From positions 3,429,001 through 3,493,000 of the forward strand of contig NZ_CP119422.1 in the NCBI RefSeq assembly GCF_030506285.1: a stretch of DNA of 64,000 nucleotides, given 5' to 3'. This document shows, piece by piece, positions 18,185 through 26,713 of the stretch; position 1 is the stretch's first letter, and every line of letters begins with the position of its first letter. The notes beneath the pieces were generated by a model, which was not told the origin of the DNA, made no database searches, and saw nothing but the letters and a program-made list of their open reading frames with translations. The position numbers and the translations under genes were made by a program. The stretch comes from Catalinimonas niigatensis. Lineage in GTDB: Bacteria; Bacteroidota; Bacteroidia; Cytophagales; Cyclobacteriaceae.

Positions 18185-20194
18185 TCATACAGCGATTTGA
18201 TTTTTTGTGGACTGGGTAAAGTATTGGATGGTTTTTTGGGTGTCCAGCACCAGGGCAATGTTGCCATCGCCCAGAATAGAGCCTCCTGACAAGAATTTCT
18301 GATTTTTATAATGTTTCCCTAAAGGCTTAAGTACGGCCTGGTACTCTCCCAGAATATGGTCTACCACCAATCCGACACGCAGGTGGTCAAAGCGGATCAG
18401 CACGATATGTACGATCGCTTTTGGATCCTGAGTAAGCGTTTGCTTCTCAAAGCCGGAGCGCAGATCAATGTAAGGGATTTGCTCACCTTCAAAACCAAAC
18501 AGCTCATTGAAAGTATTCAGCTTACCCGCCTGGGTTTCGCAGCATCGGTCTACTGCAGAAAGGGGTATGATATAGCTGGTGTCGGTGATCTTCACCAGTA
18601 AGCCATCTATGATAGACAAGGTAAGCGGAAGCTTGATCGTAAGCGTAGTACCGCTATCCAATCCCGACTGCATATCCACTTCTCCTCTTAGTTCGGTTAC
18701 CTTTTGCTTTACCACATCCATGCCTACCCCTCTGCCGGAAATTTCCGTCACTTTCTCAGTGGTAGAAAAGCCGGGCGCAAAGATCAGCTCCATAATTTCT
18801 TTTTCCTGCAATACTTTATCGGCAGGAATAATGCCTTTGGCTACTGCCTTTTTGCGTACTCTTTCAGGATCAATACCAGCACCATCATCTGAGATTTGTA
18901 TATGTACATACGTACCGGAATAAAATGCTTTGAGGAGAATCTTTCCTTTGGCCGGTTTTCCTTTTTTCTTTCTTTCAGCTATGGTCTCTATGCCATGGTC
19001 CAGGCTGTTTCTTAAGATGTGCATCAGAGGGTCGGCGAGGCTGTCAATGATGGCTTTGTCCATCTCCGTCTCTCCACCTTCGGTGATAAAGTCTACCTGC
19101 TTGCCCAATTCTTGTGAGATATCCCGTACCATGCGCTGAAAGCGGGTAAAGAGATGTTCTATGGGTATGAGGCAGATGCTAAAAGCATTGTCTCTCAGCC
19201 TGCGGGAGATCTTTTCCACCTCTTCTGCAATAGAGACCAGTTCGGTTTGCTCTACCTGCTCAGCCAGTAAGCTCAGGCGGGCCTGAGTGGTCACCAGTTC
19301 GCTCACCAAGTTCATCAGATTATCCAGCTTATCTGTAGGTACTCTTATGCTGGCCACCTGTTGTGATTGGGTGGTGGCTGCCTTTGCCTCTAAAATTTCC
19401 GTATGCTTCCAGAAGTCTAGAGCAGGAAGCTTAGCTTGTACTTTGGCCTGCTTTATTTTTTCCTGGAAAGTAGCTCGTGTAAGTAGATTTTCCTTTGCCA
19501 GTGGTATGATATCAATGGCAGCTTCATCCTCTACAAAAAGAAAAACTTCCCTGATTTGACCAATCTCTTCAGTCGTTGCCAGGATGACATCCCAGCTAAG
19601 GTAGCAGAGGGTAGGCTCCATTTCTTCCAGCTTGGGCAATTTGTCAGTATACAAAATGGCTTCGCCTTCACCCAGGGCGGTCAATTCCTCCAGCAGATAA
19701 AGTAAGTTGGTGCCATTTCTTAAAATATGCTGGTCGGGCTGAAAACGAACCAGATAAGTTTGTGTTTCTCCTCCCCTCCTTTCTGTCTCTTCTTCCTGGA
19801 CTACAGGAGATACAGTTTCGCTTCCGCTAAGGGATTGAATCTGTGTCAATAAATCCTGATGCACATTTTTAGTAACTTCAGTCAACTGGTCTTCGTCCTT
19901 AAGAAGGTTATTCAGGTGGTCTATAGAAGCCAGGCTTACATTCAGGATTGTCGTATCTATCACTTTCTTTCCTTGCCGGATCAGGTCATAGATATTCTCC
20001 AGGTGATGGGTGAGCTGCTCTATGGATGCAAAGCCAAACATGGCGCTGTTGCCTTTTAGCGTATGCATAATCCTGAACACATGCTCAATGGCCTGCGCAT
20101 TCTGAGGAGACTTTTCCAGACTCATTAAAGCTTTCTCCAGATCTGCAAGCAGATCCTGAGCCTCTTCATGGAATTTAGCTTTGAACTTATCCAT
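18185..20194 (-). CDS. cheA: Chemotaxis histidine kinase CheA
   Basis: The protein has 669 residues. The P1/Hpt domain carries the phospho-accepting His44 ('RIMHTLKGNSAMFG'). A linker/P2-like region spans about 130-280. The P3 dimerisation helices ('VPTDKLDNLMNLVSELVT') precede the P4 ATPase with the N-box 'LMHILRNSLDHGIE' and G-boxes 'ISDDGAGIDPERV' and 'GRGVGMDVVKQKV'. The P5 CheW-like domain closes the chain. It autophosphorylates in complex with CheW and receptor and passes phosphate to the CheY two bases upstream and to CheB. P2 is short and poorly conserved, which is common. Confidence 0.95.
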   Translation of the reverse strand: MDKFKAKFHEEAQDLLADLEKALMSLEKSPQNAQAIEHVFRIMHTLKGNSAMFGFASIEQLTHHLENIYDLIRQGKKVIDTTILNVSLASIDHLNNLLKDEDQLTEVTKNVHQDLLTQIQSLSGSETVSPVVQEEETERRGGETQTYLVRFQPDQHILRNGTNLLYLLEELTALGEGEAILYTDKLPKLEEMEPTLCYLSWDVILATTEEIGQIREVFLFVEDEAAIDIIPLAKENLLTRATFQEKIKQAKVQAKLPALDFWKHTEILEAKAATTQSQQVASIRVPTDKLDNLMNLVSELVTTQARLSLLAEQVEQTELVSIAEEVEKISRRLRDNAFSICLIPIEHLFTRFQRMVRDISQELGKQVDFITEGGETEMDKAIIDSLADPLMHILRNSLDHGIETIAERKKKGKPAKGKILLKAFYSGTYVHIQISDDGAGIDPERVRKKAVAKGIIPADKVLQEKEIMELIFAPGFSTTEKVTEISGRGVGMDVVKQKVTELRGEVDMQSGLDSGTTLTIKLPLTLSIIDGLLVKITDTSYIIPLSAVDRCCETQAGKLNTFNELFGFEGEQIPYIDLRSGFEKQTLTQDPKAIVHIVLIRFDHLRVGLVVDHILGEYQAVLKPLGKHYKNQKFLSGGSILGDGNIALVLDTQKTIQYFTQSTKNQIAV

Positions 20195-20195
20195 G

Positions 20196-20561
20196 TTATC
20201 TGATTACTTTTTTTACTACCTCCAGCAGCTTCTCCGCTACAAAGGGTTTGACCAGCCAGCCGGTAGCTCCGGCAGCCTTGGCTTCCTTCTTCTTTTCGTC
20301 CTGTGACTCAGTAGTCAATAGCAGAATAGGAGTAAACTTGTAGGCTTCATTCGCACGGATGGCTTTAGTAAGTGATATGCCATCCATCTTGGGCATGTTC
20401 AGGTCGGTCACTACCAGATGGATAGGACTGCCATCCAAAGAGGTGAGCGCATCTTCGCCGTCCTGCCGCGCAATAACGGTGTAACCGGCAGTTTGCAAGG
20501 TATGAGCAACAACTTCTCTTACACTGGAAGAATCATCTACAATGAGGATGGTTTTATTCAT
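20196..20561 (-). CDS. cheY: Single-domain response regulator CheY
   Basis: This 121-residue receiver has acidic residues Asp9/Asp10, the phospho-acceptor Asp53 ('VVTDLNMPKMDG'), the switch Thr in 'ILLLTTESQ' and the conserved Lys in 'WLVKPF'. It has no output domain, as for CheY. It ends two bases before cheA and follows the STAS gene by ten. It is the likely diffusible output of the system. Its target (gliding or pilus machinery, for example) is not encoded in the window. Confidence 0.93.
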   Translation of the reverse strand: MNKTILIVDDSSSVREVVAHTLQTAGYTVIARQDGEDALTSLDGSPIHLVVTDLNMPKMDGISLTKAIRANEAYKFTPILLLTTESQDEKKKEAKAAGATGWLVKPFVAEKLLEVVKKVIR

Positions 20562-20571
20562 GATTATTCAA

Positions 20572-20883
20572 TTATTGATTTTCTAAAGTAAGGCCTGCTT
20601 TTCTGCACAGTTCATGGACATCATCTGAAATTTTGTAAGTGAGAGTGAGTTTTTTCTTGCTTTTTCTCGCACGCTGTTGAGCAGCCTCTATGAGTTGAAA
20701 AAAGGCAATGTCTATAGTTTCAGGATGATTAATCAGGATTTCCAACTGCTTAAAAGTCCCGATGGCCTTCAGGATATTCTCCTTAAGTTCCTGTATGTGT
20801 TTCACTGTCAGATCACCGGATAGCTTTAATATACCTGCTTCCGGACCCTTAGTGGTAAGTTGTATGTATTCAGTAGTCTGCAT
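20572..20883 (-). CDS. STAS-domain protein lacking the usual phospho-serine
   Basis: The protein has 103 residues and forms one STAS domain: 'GPEAGILKLSGDLTVKHIQE', a central strand 'LEILINHPETIDIAFFQLIE' and a C-terminal 'DDVHELCRKAGL'. In anti-anti-sigma factors the strand end reads D-S-S-G, the first serine being phosphorylated. Here the aspartate is kept but the serines are replaced (DIAF). The domain can thus not be switched the SpoIIAA way. Its position between the CheZ-like gene and cheY suggests a binding role in the chemosensory complex, which is inference. Confidence 0.8.
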   Translation of the reverse strand: MQTTEYIQLTTKGPEAGILKLSGDLTVKHIQELKENILKAIGTFKQLEILINHPETIDIAFFQLIEAAQQRARKSKKKLTLTYKISDDVHELCRKAGLTLENQ

Positions 20884-20892
20884 AGATTGTTG

Positions 20893-21699
20893 TTAAAATA
20901 GCTCAAAAAGATCATCCGAATTTTTTGTGTCTAACATCACTTCTTCTTCAGAAAGCAAATGATTTGCTTCCAGAAGCCTCATCAGGATATCCCTTTCAGC
21001 CTGCATGGTATACAGTTTTTCCAGCTCCCTAAGGGTATTTAGTCTTTCATTAGCACTCACAGAGATGATTTCTTTCTGAAGCTTCCGGTTTAGCATAGTG
21101 TAATGCATATCCAGTTGCTGCCAATGGGCTGACATAAAGAGCTCATCATAATGAGGATTGGCACTAAGAGCACAATGATGTGACAGCTGCCTTAGCAATT
21201 GAGAGAGTATGCCCTGCTCTGAAGTTGCTGATAGTATTTTCTCTAAGATCCGGCACGAAGAACAGATCAATTGCCAGTCATCAATAATCAGTTTGGTATT
21301 GATTGCCCACAGCTTCTGTACATCTGTAGTCTGCCAGATATTGAGCTTGAGTACGTCAGGAAGCACCTTGCCGTACTTCCATGTGTTGTTATTTTTACTG
21401 ATTTCTGCTGTCAATAAGGCTTGTATATGTATCACATGTTCAATTCTCTGACTGAGGATATCATGCATCTGGCATTGCACGATGATCTCATTTACTGCAT
21501 TTTCTATTTCCTTCAGGGGAATCAGTTTTTTTTGCGATGCTGATAAATTCTGACTTCCTTTTATCTTGGAAAGGAACTGGTGTATTTTTCTGGCTGACAG
21601 AATTTCCTGCTTAGTCATCAGATCCATTTCTTCTTTGATCTTATTCAGGGTGAGGGTAGCCTCTTCCAGGGTATTTATGACTTCTATTTTTGTCTTCAT
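20893..21699 (-). CDS. CheZ-like CheY phosphatase candidate
   Basis: The protein has 268 residues, is almost entirely helical and has no membrane segment. Two features match CheZ. Residues 75-91 read 'QCQMHDILSQRIEHVIH', giving Asp80 and Gln84 with the spacing of the CheZ catalytic Asp and Gln ('QDLTGQ', 143-147 in E. coli). The extreme C-terminus reads 'SDDLFELF', like the CheY-binding tail of CheZ ('VDDLLDSLGF'). Between them lies a longer helical region than in enteric CheZ. It is encoded in the chemosensory operon two genes before cheY, and no CheC, CheX or FliY gene is present. I infer that it dephosphorylates CheY. Overall similarity is low, so the call rests on the two motifs and context. 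Confidence 0.6.
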   Translation of the reverse strand: MKTKIEVINTLEEATLTLNKIKEEMDLMTKQEILSARKIHQFLSKIKGSQNLSASQKKLIPLKEIENAVNEIIVQCQMHDILSQRIEHVIHIQALLTAEISKNNNTWKYGKVLPDVLKLNIWQTTDVQKLWAINTKLIIDDWQLICSSCRILEKILSATSEQGILSQLLRQLSHHCALSANPHYDELFMSAHWQQLDMHYTMLNRKLQKEIISVSANERLNTLRELEKLYTMQAERDILMRLLEANHLLSEEEVMLDTKNSDDLFELF

Positions 21700-21717
21700 A
21701 AGGATGGGTGTAAAAAA

Positions 21718-23223
21718 TCAGAAAAGCTCTACCGATACTTTTTGGATGAAAATGGTGTAAGTGTCTTCTCCTCCCACATTGACATGCGATATGGTCATCA
21801 AAACCGCTACTTCTTCCTGCTCCTGATTCAAAATGGCTACTTCTGTTCTGATATCTATGGGTTTGACTGTCCCCTGATAATTGTACTGAGGTGTTTTTTT
21901 ACCATCAACGTCCATCCACGATAAGGGAATCAGTTTTGTGATGGGTTTGCCTATCACCAGATTGCGCGAAGTATTCCAAATCTGCTCTGCGGCTTTATTG
22001 ATAAATTCTATAGTTCCTGAGATATTAAAAGTGACCACTCCATCCACATAGCTCTCCAGAATGGCAATGTTTTTTCTGCGTTCCTGTTCTATCGTTTCTA
22101 TCTGCCGCTCCATTTCTGCCGTAGCTTTATTGAGTTCTACAGAAAGATTTTGACGAGCTGTTTCCATTTCCAGGGCATTGTTGCGAAGCTCTTCTTCCTG
22201 ACTCTTCATCATTTCTGTCATCTGCCGGGATTCTTGTAGCAGCTTTTGCGTCTGTTCGCTCACTTTGATAGTAGACAGACTGGAAGCCAGAATCTCCCCA
22301 ATGGCTTCTATCAGCTCTATCTGGTACTTTTCAAATTTTTTGAACGATGCCAACTCTATCACACCATGCACTTTTTCATTGAATTGCATAGGCACAATCA
22401 GCAACTGATTCGGGAGAGCCTCACCCAGTCCGGAGGTAATGTGGATATAAGCTGGGGGAACATCCGTCAGGTAGATGGTTTCTCTTTCTATTACTGCCTG
22501 CCCTGCCAGCCCCTGCTGGAGTTCAAACCTCTTTTCCTGATGCTTGTCTTTCTCCCAGGCAAAAGTGGCTTTTAGTTCCAGATAGGAAGCATCTTCATCT
22601 TCTTCCAAAACAAATACGGCACCCTGATTGGCTTCCATGTATTTGACCAGCTTAGAGAGTACCACCTGGGTCAGGGTTTGTAAGTTCGTCTGCTCTTCCC
22701 TTATGATTTTAGTAAAATAACTGATCCCCTGATTTTTCCAGTGATGTATCTGTTCTGAGGCAGCAGCGCTCTTTAGTTGGCTGCGCATATTGATCAGCGT
22801 CTGCCCCATTTTACTGTTGGTATCAATGTCCGGGTTTGCCTCAAAGTTGTTTTTTCCAATTTCTTCCAGAAATTCAATAATCTTGATCTGATTATTTTGA
22901 AAGTCTTCCAGATGAGAAGCAATTTCAGGAAGTTTAATCTTGGCTGATGAAAGCCTGGAAGAGGTAGTATTGAGCAACTTGCTGCTGATACCCACTAATT
23001 TTAAGAGAGGTTGATAAAGGGCTTTATACAATAGCCAAAGACAAAGGCTATCTATCAGAAGAATACTCGTTAGCCGGATTAAGCTTTTCGTATGGCTGCT
23101 CTGAGGGGAGAATAAGAAGGTTTCAGTATAAATTTCACCACCCAGGTACAGGAAATGTCCTATATACAGTACAATAAAAATACTGCATATCACATATTGA
23201 ATAGAACGTTTCCTTAATCTCAT
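21718..23223 (-). CDS. Membrane protein with GAF and PAS domains, no output domain
   Basis: The protein has 501 residues. Two membrane helices (about 9-29 and 47-68) flank a short periplasmic loop. A helical linker follows, then a GAF domain (about 170-330, 'LGEALPNQLLIVPMQFNEKV'), a long coiled coil (about 335-390) and a C-terminal PAS domain ('SYVDGVVTFNISGTIEFINK'). There is no histidine kinase, GGDEF, EAL or receptor signalling domain. It is the first gene of the chemosensory operon, 18 bases before the CheZ-like gene. It may present a redox or small-molecule signal to the chemosensory complex, which is inference. A TAAGTTTA about 30 bases before the ATG is a poor promoter match. Confidence 0.85.
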   Translation of the reverse strand: MRLRKRSIQYVICSIFIVLYIGHFLYLGGEIYTETFLFSPQSSHTKSLIRLTSILLIDSLCLWLLYKALYQPLLKLVGISSKLLNTTSSRLSSAKIKLPEIASHLEDFQNNQIKIIEFLEEIGKNNFEANPDIDTNSKMGQTLINMRSQLKSAAASEQIHHWKNQGISYFTKIIREEQTNLQTLTQVVLSKLVKYMEANQGAVFVLEEDEDASYLELKATFAWEKDKHQEKRFELQQGLAGQAVIERETIYLTDVPPAYIHITSGLGEALPNQLLIVPMQFNEKVHGVIELASFKKFEKYQIELIEAIGEILASSLSTIKVSEQTQKLLQESRQMTEMMKSQEEELRNNALEMETARQNLSVELNKATAEMERQIETIEQERRKNIAILESYVDGVVTFNISGTIEFINKAAEQIWNTSRNLVIGKPITKLIPLSWMDVDGKKTPQYNYQGTVKPIDIRTEVAILNQEQEEVAVLMTISHVNVGGEDTYTIFIQKVSVELF

Positions 23224-23874
23224 GAATATGACTATTTTGTTATTCGGCTTAAACTTAAATATGCGCTACTAATGTTATTAAATGAATTGCCTCAGGAGGA
23301 AAGCAAAACTAAAGCTTGATTAGAGCACTTGCTTTTTAATTTGAAAAGGAAATTTACAATGTAATGAAAGTACAACTTCACAGAAGAGGGCCTAGGAAAA
23401 GTGGATACTGACAGGAGATGAAAATGGAAGATAGAGAAGTTCTATTGAGCAAAAGCAAAGTTTACGTTACCGGTTTTCTATTTCCAGATTATACTAAGTA
23501 GAGAAGACTTATCTTCTGTTAGGCGTAAGATATAAGCAGGTAAGGATGATGTAGCTCCCCCTTATGTTGAAGAGGAGGATCAATGAAGGGTGATAGACAA
23601 TTTTTGTGATCAGTTTTCAACGTCTCCATAAATGATTCTTCAGTAGATCAGGGTAAATTGATATAACAAAAATATATCTGATTTACATTTCATGTTTTTG
23701 CAATTTTCCAAGGCAGCATCCTGTTCTGGAAATAAATTCCTGCTTTTTTCAAGTAAATCTCTCCCCGGTTTGAGATTCTTTCAAGGGTTTCTCTAACAAA
23801 ATGTCTGCTGACGGATTATCTATCAGACTACTGTGCTCAGGCACTACATTTAGCAGAATTTTATTGAATAATAT
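23224..23874. other. Intergenic region with no recognised feature
   Basis: These 651 bases lie between the start of the chemosensory operon (minus) and a lipoprotein gene (plus). No credible reading frame, RNA gene, repeat or strong terminator is seen. The frame that starts at 23801 and runs into the next gene is out of phase with the lipoprotein and is not considered coding. Confidence 0.6.
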
Positions 23875-24552
23875 ATGGCTTCTACAACTTTCACCCTCTA
23901 TTTCCCCAAGCACTCATTACTTTACTTATTTGCGGTGCTTATCTGCCTGTTTTCCTGCAAAAGTACTGCTACGGACGTTACTGCCAGCTGGAAAAGCGAG
24001 GAAACAGCCGAAGAAGGATATGATCACATTTTTGTAGCTGTACTTTCACAAGATATGGAAACTAAAGAGATCGTAGAAGGACAGATGGTAGCTCTGCTGG
24101 AAAGTATAGGGGTAAACGCTACCACCAGCTTAAGCTTATTTCCTCAGAACTTCAGTGCAGAGCAGGTAGAAAATAAAAGTCTGATTCTGGACGAAGTTCG
24201 TGCACAGGGCAATGATGCCATCCTGACCATTTCTCTGGTAGATCAGGAAAGTGAAAACCGATTTGTAGCCGGCAACGATACCTATGCCCCGGCCATTGCT
24301 TATGGATACTATCAAAAGTTTCATACCTACTACGCCCATAACTTTACCCAGATTTATACACCGGGCTACTACTCGCTGGATAAAATTTATTATCTGGAAA
24401 CGAACCTTTATGATGTAGAAGATGAAGAATTATACTGGTCAGCCCAATCCGATACCTATAATCCAGGAAATATAGAGGCTTTTGCAGGAGATTTTTCAAA
24501 AGTGATGGTTGCCCGTCTAAAGAAAGAAGGCTTGATCAGGACAAAAGATTAA
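23875..24552 (+). CDS. Lipoprotein of unknown function
   Basis: The protein has 225 residues. A signal peptide ends in the lipobox LFSC (Cys28, 'LLYLFAVLICLFSCKS'), so the mature protein is lipid-anchored. The body contains an alpha/beta stretch ('YDHIFVAVLSQDMETKEIVE', then 'GNDAILTISLVDQ') that resembles the fold of DUF4136-like and LptE-like envelope lipoproteins. A tyrosine-rich part follows ('AYGYYQKFHTYYAHNF'). I do not recognise a defined family. It converges on the DUF4136 lipoprotein at 24642; the two may work in the same envelope process, but that is a guess from context. Confidence 0.8.
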   Translation: MASTTFTLYFPKHSLLYLFAVLICLFSCKSTATDVTASWKSEETAEEGYDHIFVAVLSQDMETKEIVEGQMVALLESIGVNATTSLSLFPQNFSAEQVENKSLILDEVRAQGNDAILTISLVDQESENRFVAGNDTYAPAIAYGYYQKFHTYYAHNFTQIYTPGYYSLDKIYYLETNLYDVEDEELYWSAQSDTYNPGNIEAFAGDFSKVMVARLKKEGLIRTKD

Positions 24553-24641
24553 ATGGGTATTTCATTTGGTTGAAAACCTACTGATTTTATGATTTGTAAA
24601 AAGCTATATTCCTAAGTATATTCTGGAGAAAGACGAACAAA

Positions 24642-25202
24642 TTACTGCTGCCTGCTCCAGAGTTCATCAAATACCTTTTCTACACCCTGCTCAATTCTTT
24701 GAAGGAGCTTTTCATTATCTTCTGAGACTATGCCGGAGGCTACTGCCTGCCCTACCATTTCTTTGGAGTCAGCGTCTATCAGGTCAAGCATAACGGTCCC
24801 TTCTCGGTATTTATCTACGACAACCTCTTTACTCTCCCAATGGTAGTTGCGCTGTCCGATGTACAGAGGGGCTTCCCGAATGTTAGTTTCTCTGGTCTGC
24901 ACTTTATCTTCTAACAATACTCCGATATTTACCCAAAGGTCAGGATCATCTGACATTTCCAGACCCCGGGCATTGAGCTCATTCTCTATAGCGTTTTTCA
25001 GCATACTTAGGCGTATAGTATCAATCTGCTCAGGATTAGGTGTATCTACATCCAGATCGTAGAAGTTGAATGTCTCATAACTTTCAGGAGAAATATCCGG
25101 ATCAAAGTTGCTGGAGATTACGTTTACTGGCGAACATCCGGATATCAGAGCAAGGATACATAAATAAAGAGCCAGAGACATAAAAGCATACTTCTTATGC
25201 AT
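24642..25202 (-). CDS. DUF4136 lipoprotein
   Basis: From ATG 25202 the product has 186 residues. The signal peptide ends in ISGC (Cys23). The mature part has the DUF4136 pattern: 'SYETFNFYDLD' near the start, 'IDTIRLSMLKNAIENELNAR' helix, 'DLWVNIGV' strand, 'REGTVMLDLIDADSKEMVGQ' and a closing helix 'IEQGVEKVFDELW'. Such proteins are common in Bacteroidota and Gammaproteobacteria as envelope lipoproteins without known activity. A TTG two codons upstream is in frame, but the ATG gives a better signal peptide. The gene is followed by an 89-base convergent gap without a clear hairpin. Confidence 0.85.
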   Translation of the reverse strand: MHKKYAFMSLALYLCILALISGCSPVNVISSNFDPDISPESYETFNFYDLDVDTPNPEQIDTIRLSMLKNAIENELNARGLEMSDDPDLWVNIGVLLEDKVQTRETNIREAPLYIGQRNYHWESKEVVVDKYREGTVMLDLIDADSKEMVGQAVASGIVSEDNEKLLQRIEQGVEKVFDELWSRQQ

Positions 25203-25314
25203 GGTCAAAAAATTTGGTGATCAGTCTGGATACTTAATACAATGACAAACCCCTGAAGCAAATAAAGTGTTTTAGCCTTGTGCTTATGTCAAATTTGTCT
25301 ATGGTTCGTGTCAA

Positions 25315-26424
25315 TCAGAGCTGTGCATTGGCATCTTTGACACAGCGGAAACCCAGATGCTCCTGTCCTGAGTCAATGGCTGTGGCCATCCGTGCACTAG
25401 GACGATAATTGCTGCAATATTCTTCACTACAGAGATACGATCCTCCCTTGATCACCCGCTTCTCTGCATAGGGTTCACTGGGATCATAACTGGATTCAGG
25501 TCCGCTGGGGTCCTTGCATACTGTCATGCTGGCCTGCTTCACATGGGTATCCGGACGATACCAGTCGGCGCTCCATTCCCACACATTACCGATCATGTCA
25601 TATAGGCCATAGCCATTAGGCTTAAAACTTTTGATAGGGGCTGCTCCGGCAAATCCATCCTGTCCGCTGTTGTTGTAGGGAAAATCACCCTGAAAAAAGT
25701 TAGCCAGGTATTTTCCGCTGGGGGTAAGCTCATCTCCCCAGGCGAAGGGTAAATTACTGTTGCCACCTCTGGCAGCATATTCCCATTCCGCTTCTGTAGG
25801 CAATCGCTTTCCAGCCCATTCCGCATAGGCCTGTGCATCTTCATAGGCGATGTGAACTACCGGAAAATTGTCTTTGCCTTCAATGGTACTGCCTGGTCCG
25901 TTCGGATGCTGCCAGTCAGCACCAGTCTGCCATGCCCACCAACGGGAATAATCATCCAAAGGTACAGCCTGATGGGGAGGAGCGAAAATCAGAGAGCCAG
26001 GCTGCAACACATGATCGGGTGGACGGGGAGTGCCGGGAGGAAGCTGTTTTTTTATTTCTTCCCAGTCTATGGGACGTTCAGCAACGGTCTGGTAGCCCGT
26101 GGCTTCTACAAATGCTCTATATTCTGCATTGGTCACTTCGTGTGTATCCATCCAGAAGCCAGATATTTCTACCTTATAAGCAGGACCTTCGTTGGAGGTA
26201 GCCGTTTGATCTTCGCTTCCCATCATAAAGTGCCCCCCAGGAACCCAGACCATGTCTTCGGGTGCCTCTCCTATAGGCTGGCTTTGATCAGAGGAAGTGT
26301 CGGAAGTTGTTTTGGTTTGCTCTTCTGTTGTGGTAGTTTGAGAATCGATACTACAAGCAGCAGTAAAAAACAAAGCTGCAAATAGGGTAGATACTTTTAT
26401 GAAATTTATTCCTTTAGTGTTCAT
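25315..26424 (-). CDS. Formylglycine-generating-enzyme family lipoprotein with both catalytic cysteines
   Basis: From ATG 26424 the product has 369 residues. A signal peptide with lipobox TAAC (Cys24) is followed by a threonine/serine-rich linker and the SUMF1 domain (about 57-365): 'MVWVPGGHFMMGSED', 'MDTHEVTNAEYRAFVEATGY', 'KRLPTEAEWEYAARGG' and 'NVWEWSADWY'. Near the end 'GGSYLCSEEYCSNYRPSAR' carries Cys332 and Cys337, equivalent to human FGE Cys336/Cys341, the copper/redox pair that oxidises sulfatase cysteine to formylglycine. Many bacterial SUMF1 proteins lack these, so this one may be a true sulfatase activator working outside the cytoplasm. No sulfatase gene lies in the window. The 36-codon upstream extension to 26532 would hide the signal peptide. 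Confidence 0.85.
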   Translation of the reverse strand: MNTKGINFIKVSTLFAALFFTAACSIDSQTTTTEEQTKTTSDTSSDQSQPIGEAPEDMVWVPGGHFMMGSEDQTATSNEGPAYKVEISGFWMDTHEVTNAEYRAFVEATGYQTVAERPIDWEEIKKQLPPGTPRPPDHVLQPGSLIFAPPHQAVPLDDYSRWWAWQTGADWQHPNGPGSTIEGKDNFPVVHIAYEDAQAYAEWAGKRLPTEAEWEYAARGGNSNLPFAWGDELTPSGKYLANFFQGDFPYNNSGQDGFAGAAPIKSFKPNGYGLYDMIGNVWEWSADWYRPDTHVKQASMTVCKDPSGPESSYDPSEPYAEKRVIKGGSYLCSEEYCSNYRPSARMATAIDSGQEHLGFRCVKDANAQL

Positions 26425-26713
26425 GAGTCGTGTGACGTTTTCCAGAGCTGCAAACTGATCTGCGAAATTCGGAGCGTTCAATCTAAGCATTATCCTCTGA
26501 TCAGAAAAATTTTTCCGGGCATTTGCACCCATAAATAATGCTACAACTTTAGGAGGATGAGCTTAGTTCACTGTGTAGTCTCATACTCGGTAAGGTACAA
26601 AAGGAGACCATTTTGTTATTATCCCAATTTTTTGGGACTCGGCATAACATAATATGTCCTGATAGATTTTTTTATATTAGAGGAAGTAATCATTGGATAT
26701 ACACAACTGTAAA

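Noticed and set aside
23801-24037. A 78-codon plus-strand frame
   Set aside because: It overlaps the lipoprotein gene in a different frame; only the frame from 23875 gives a signal peptide with lipobox.
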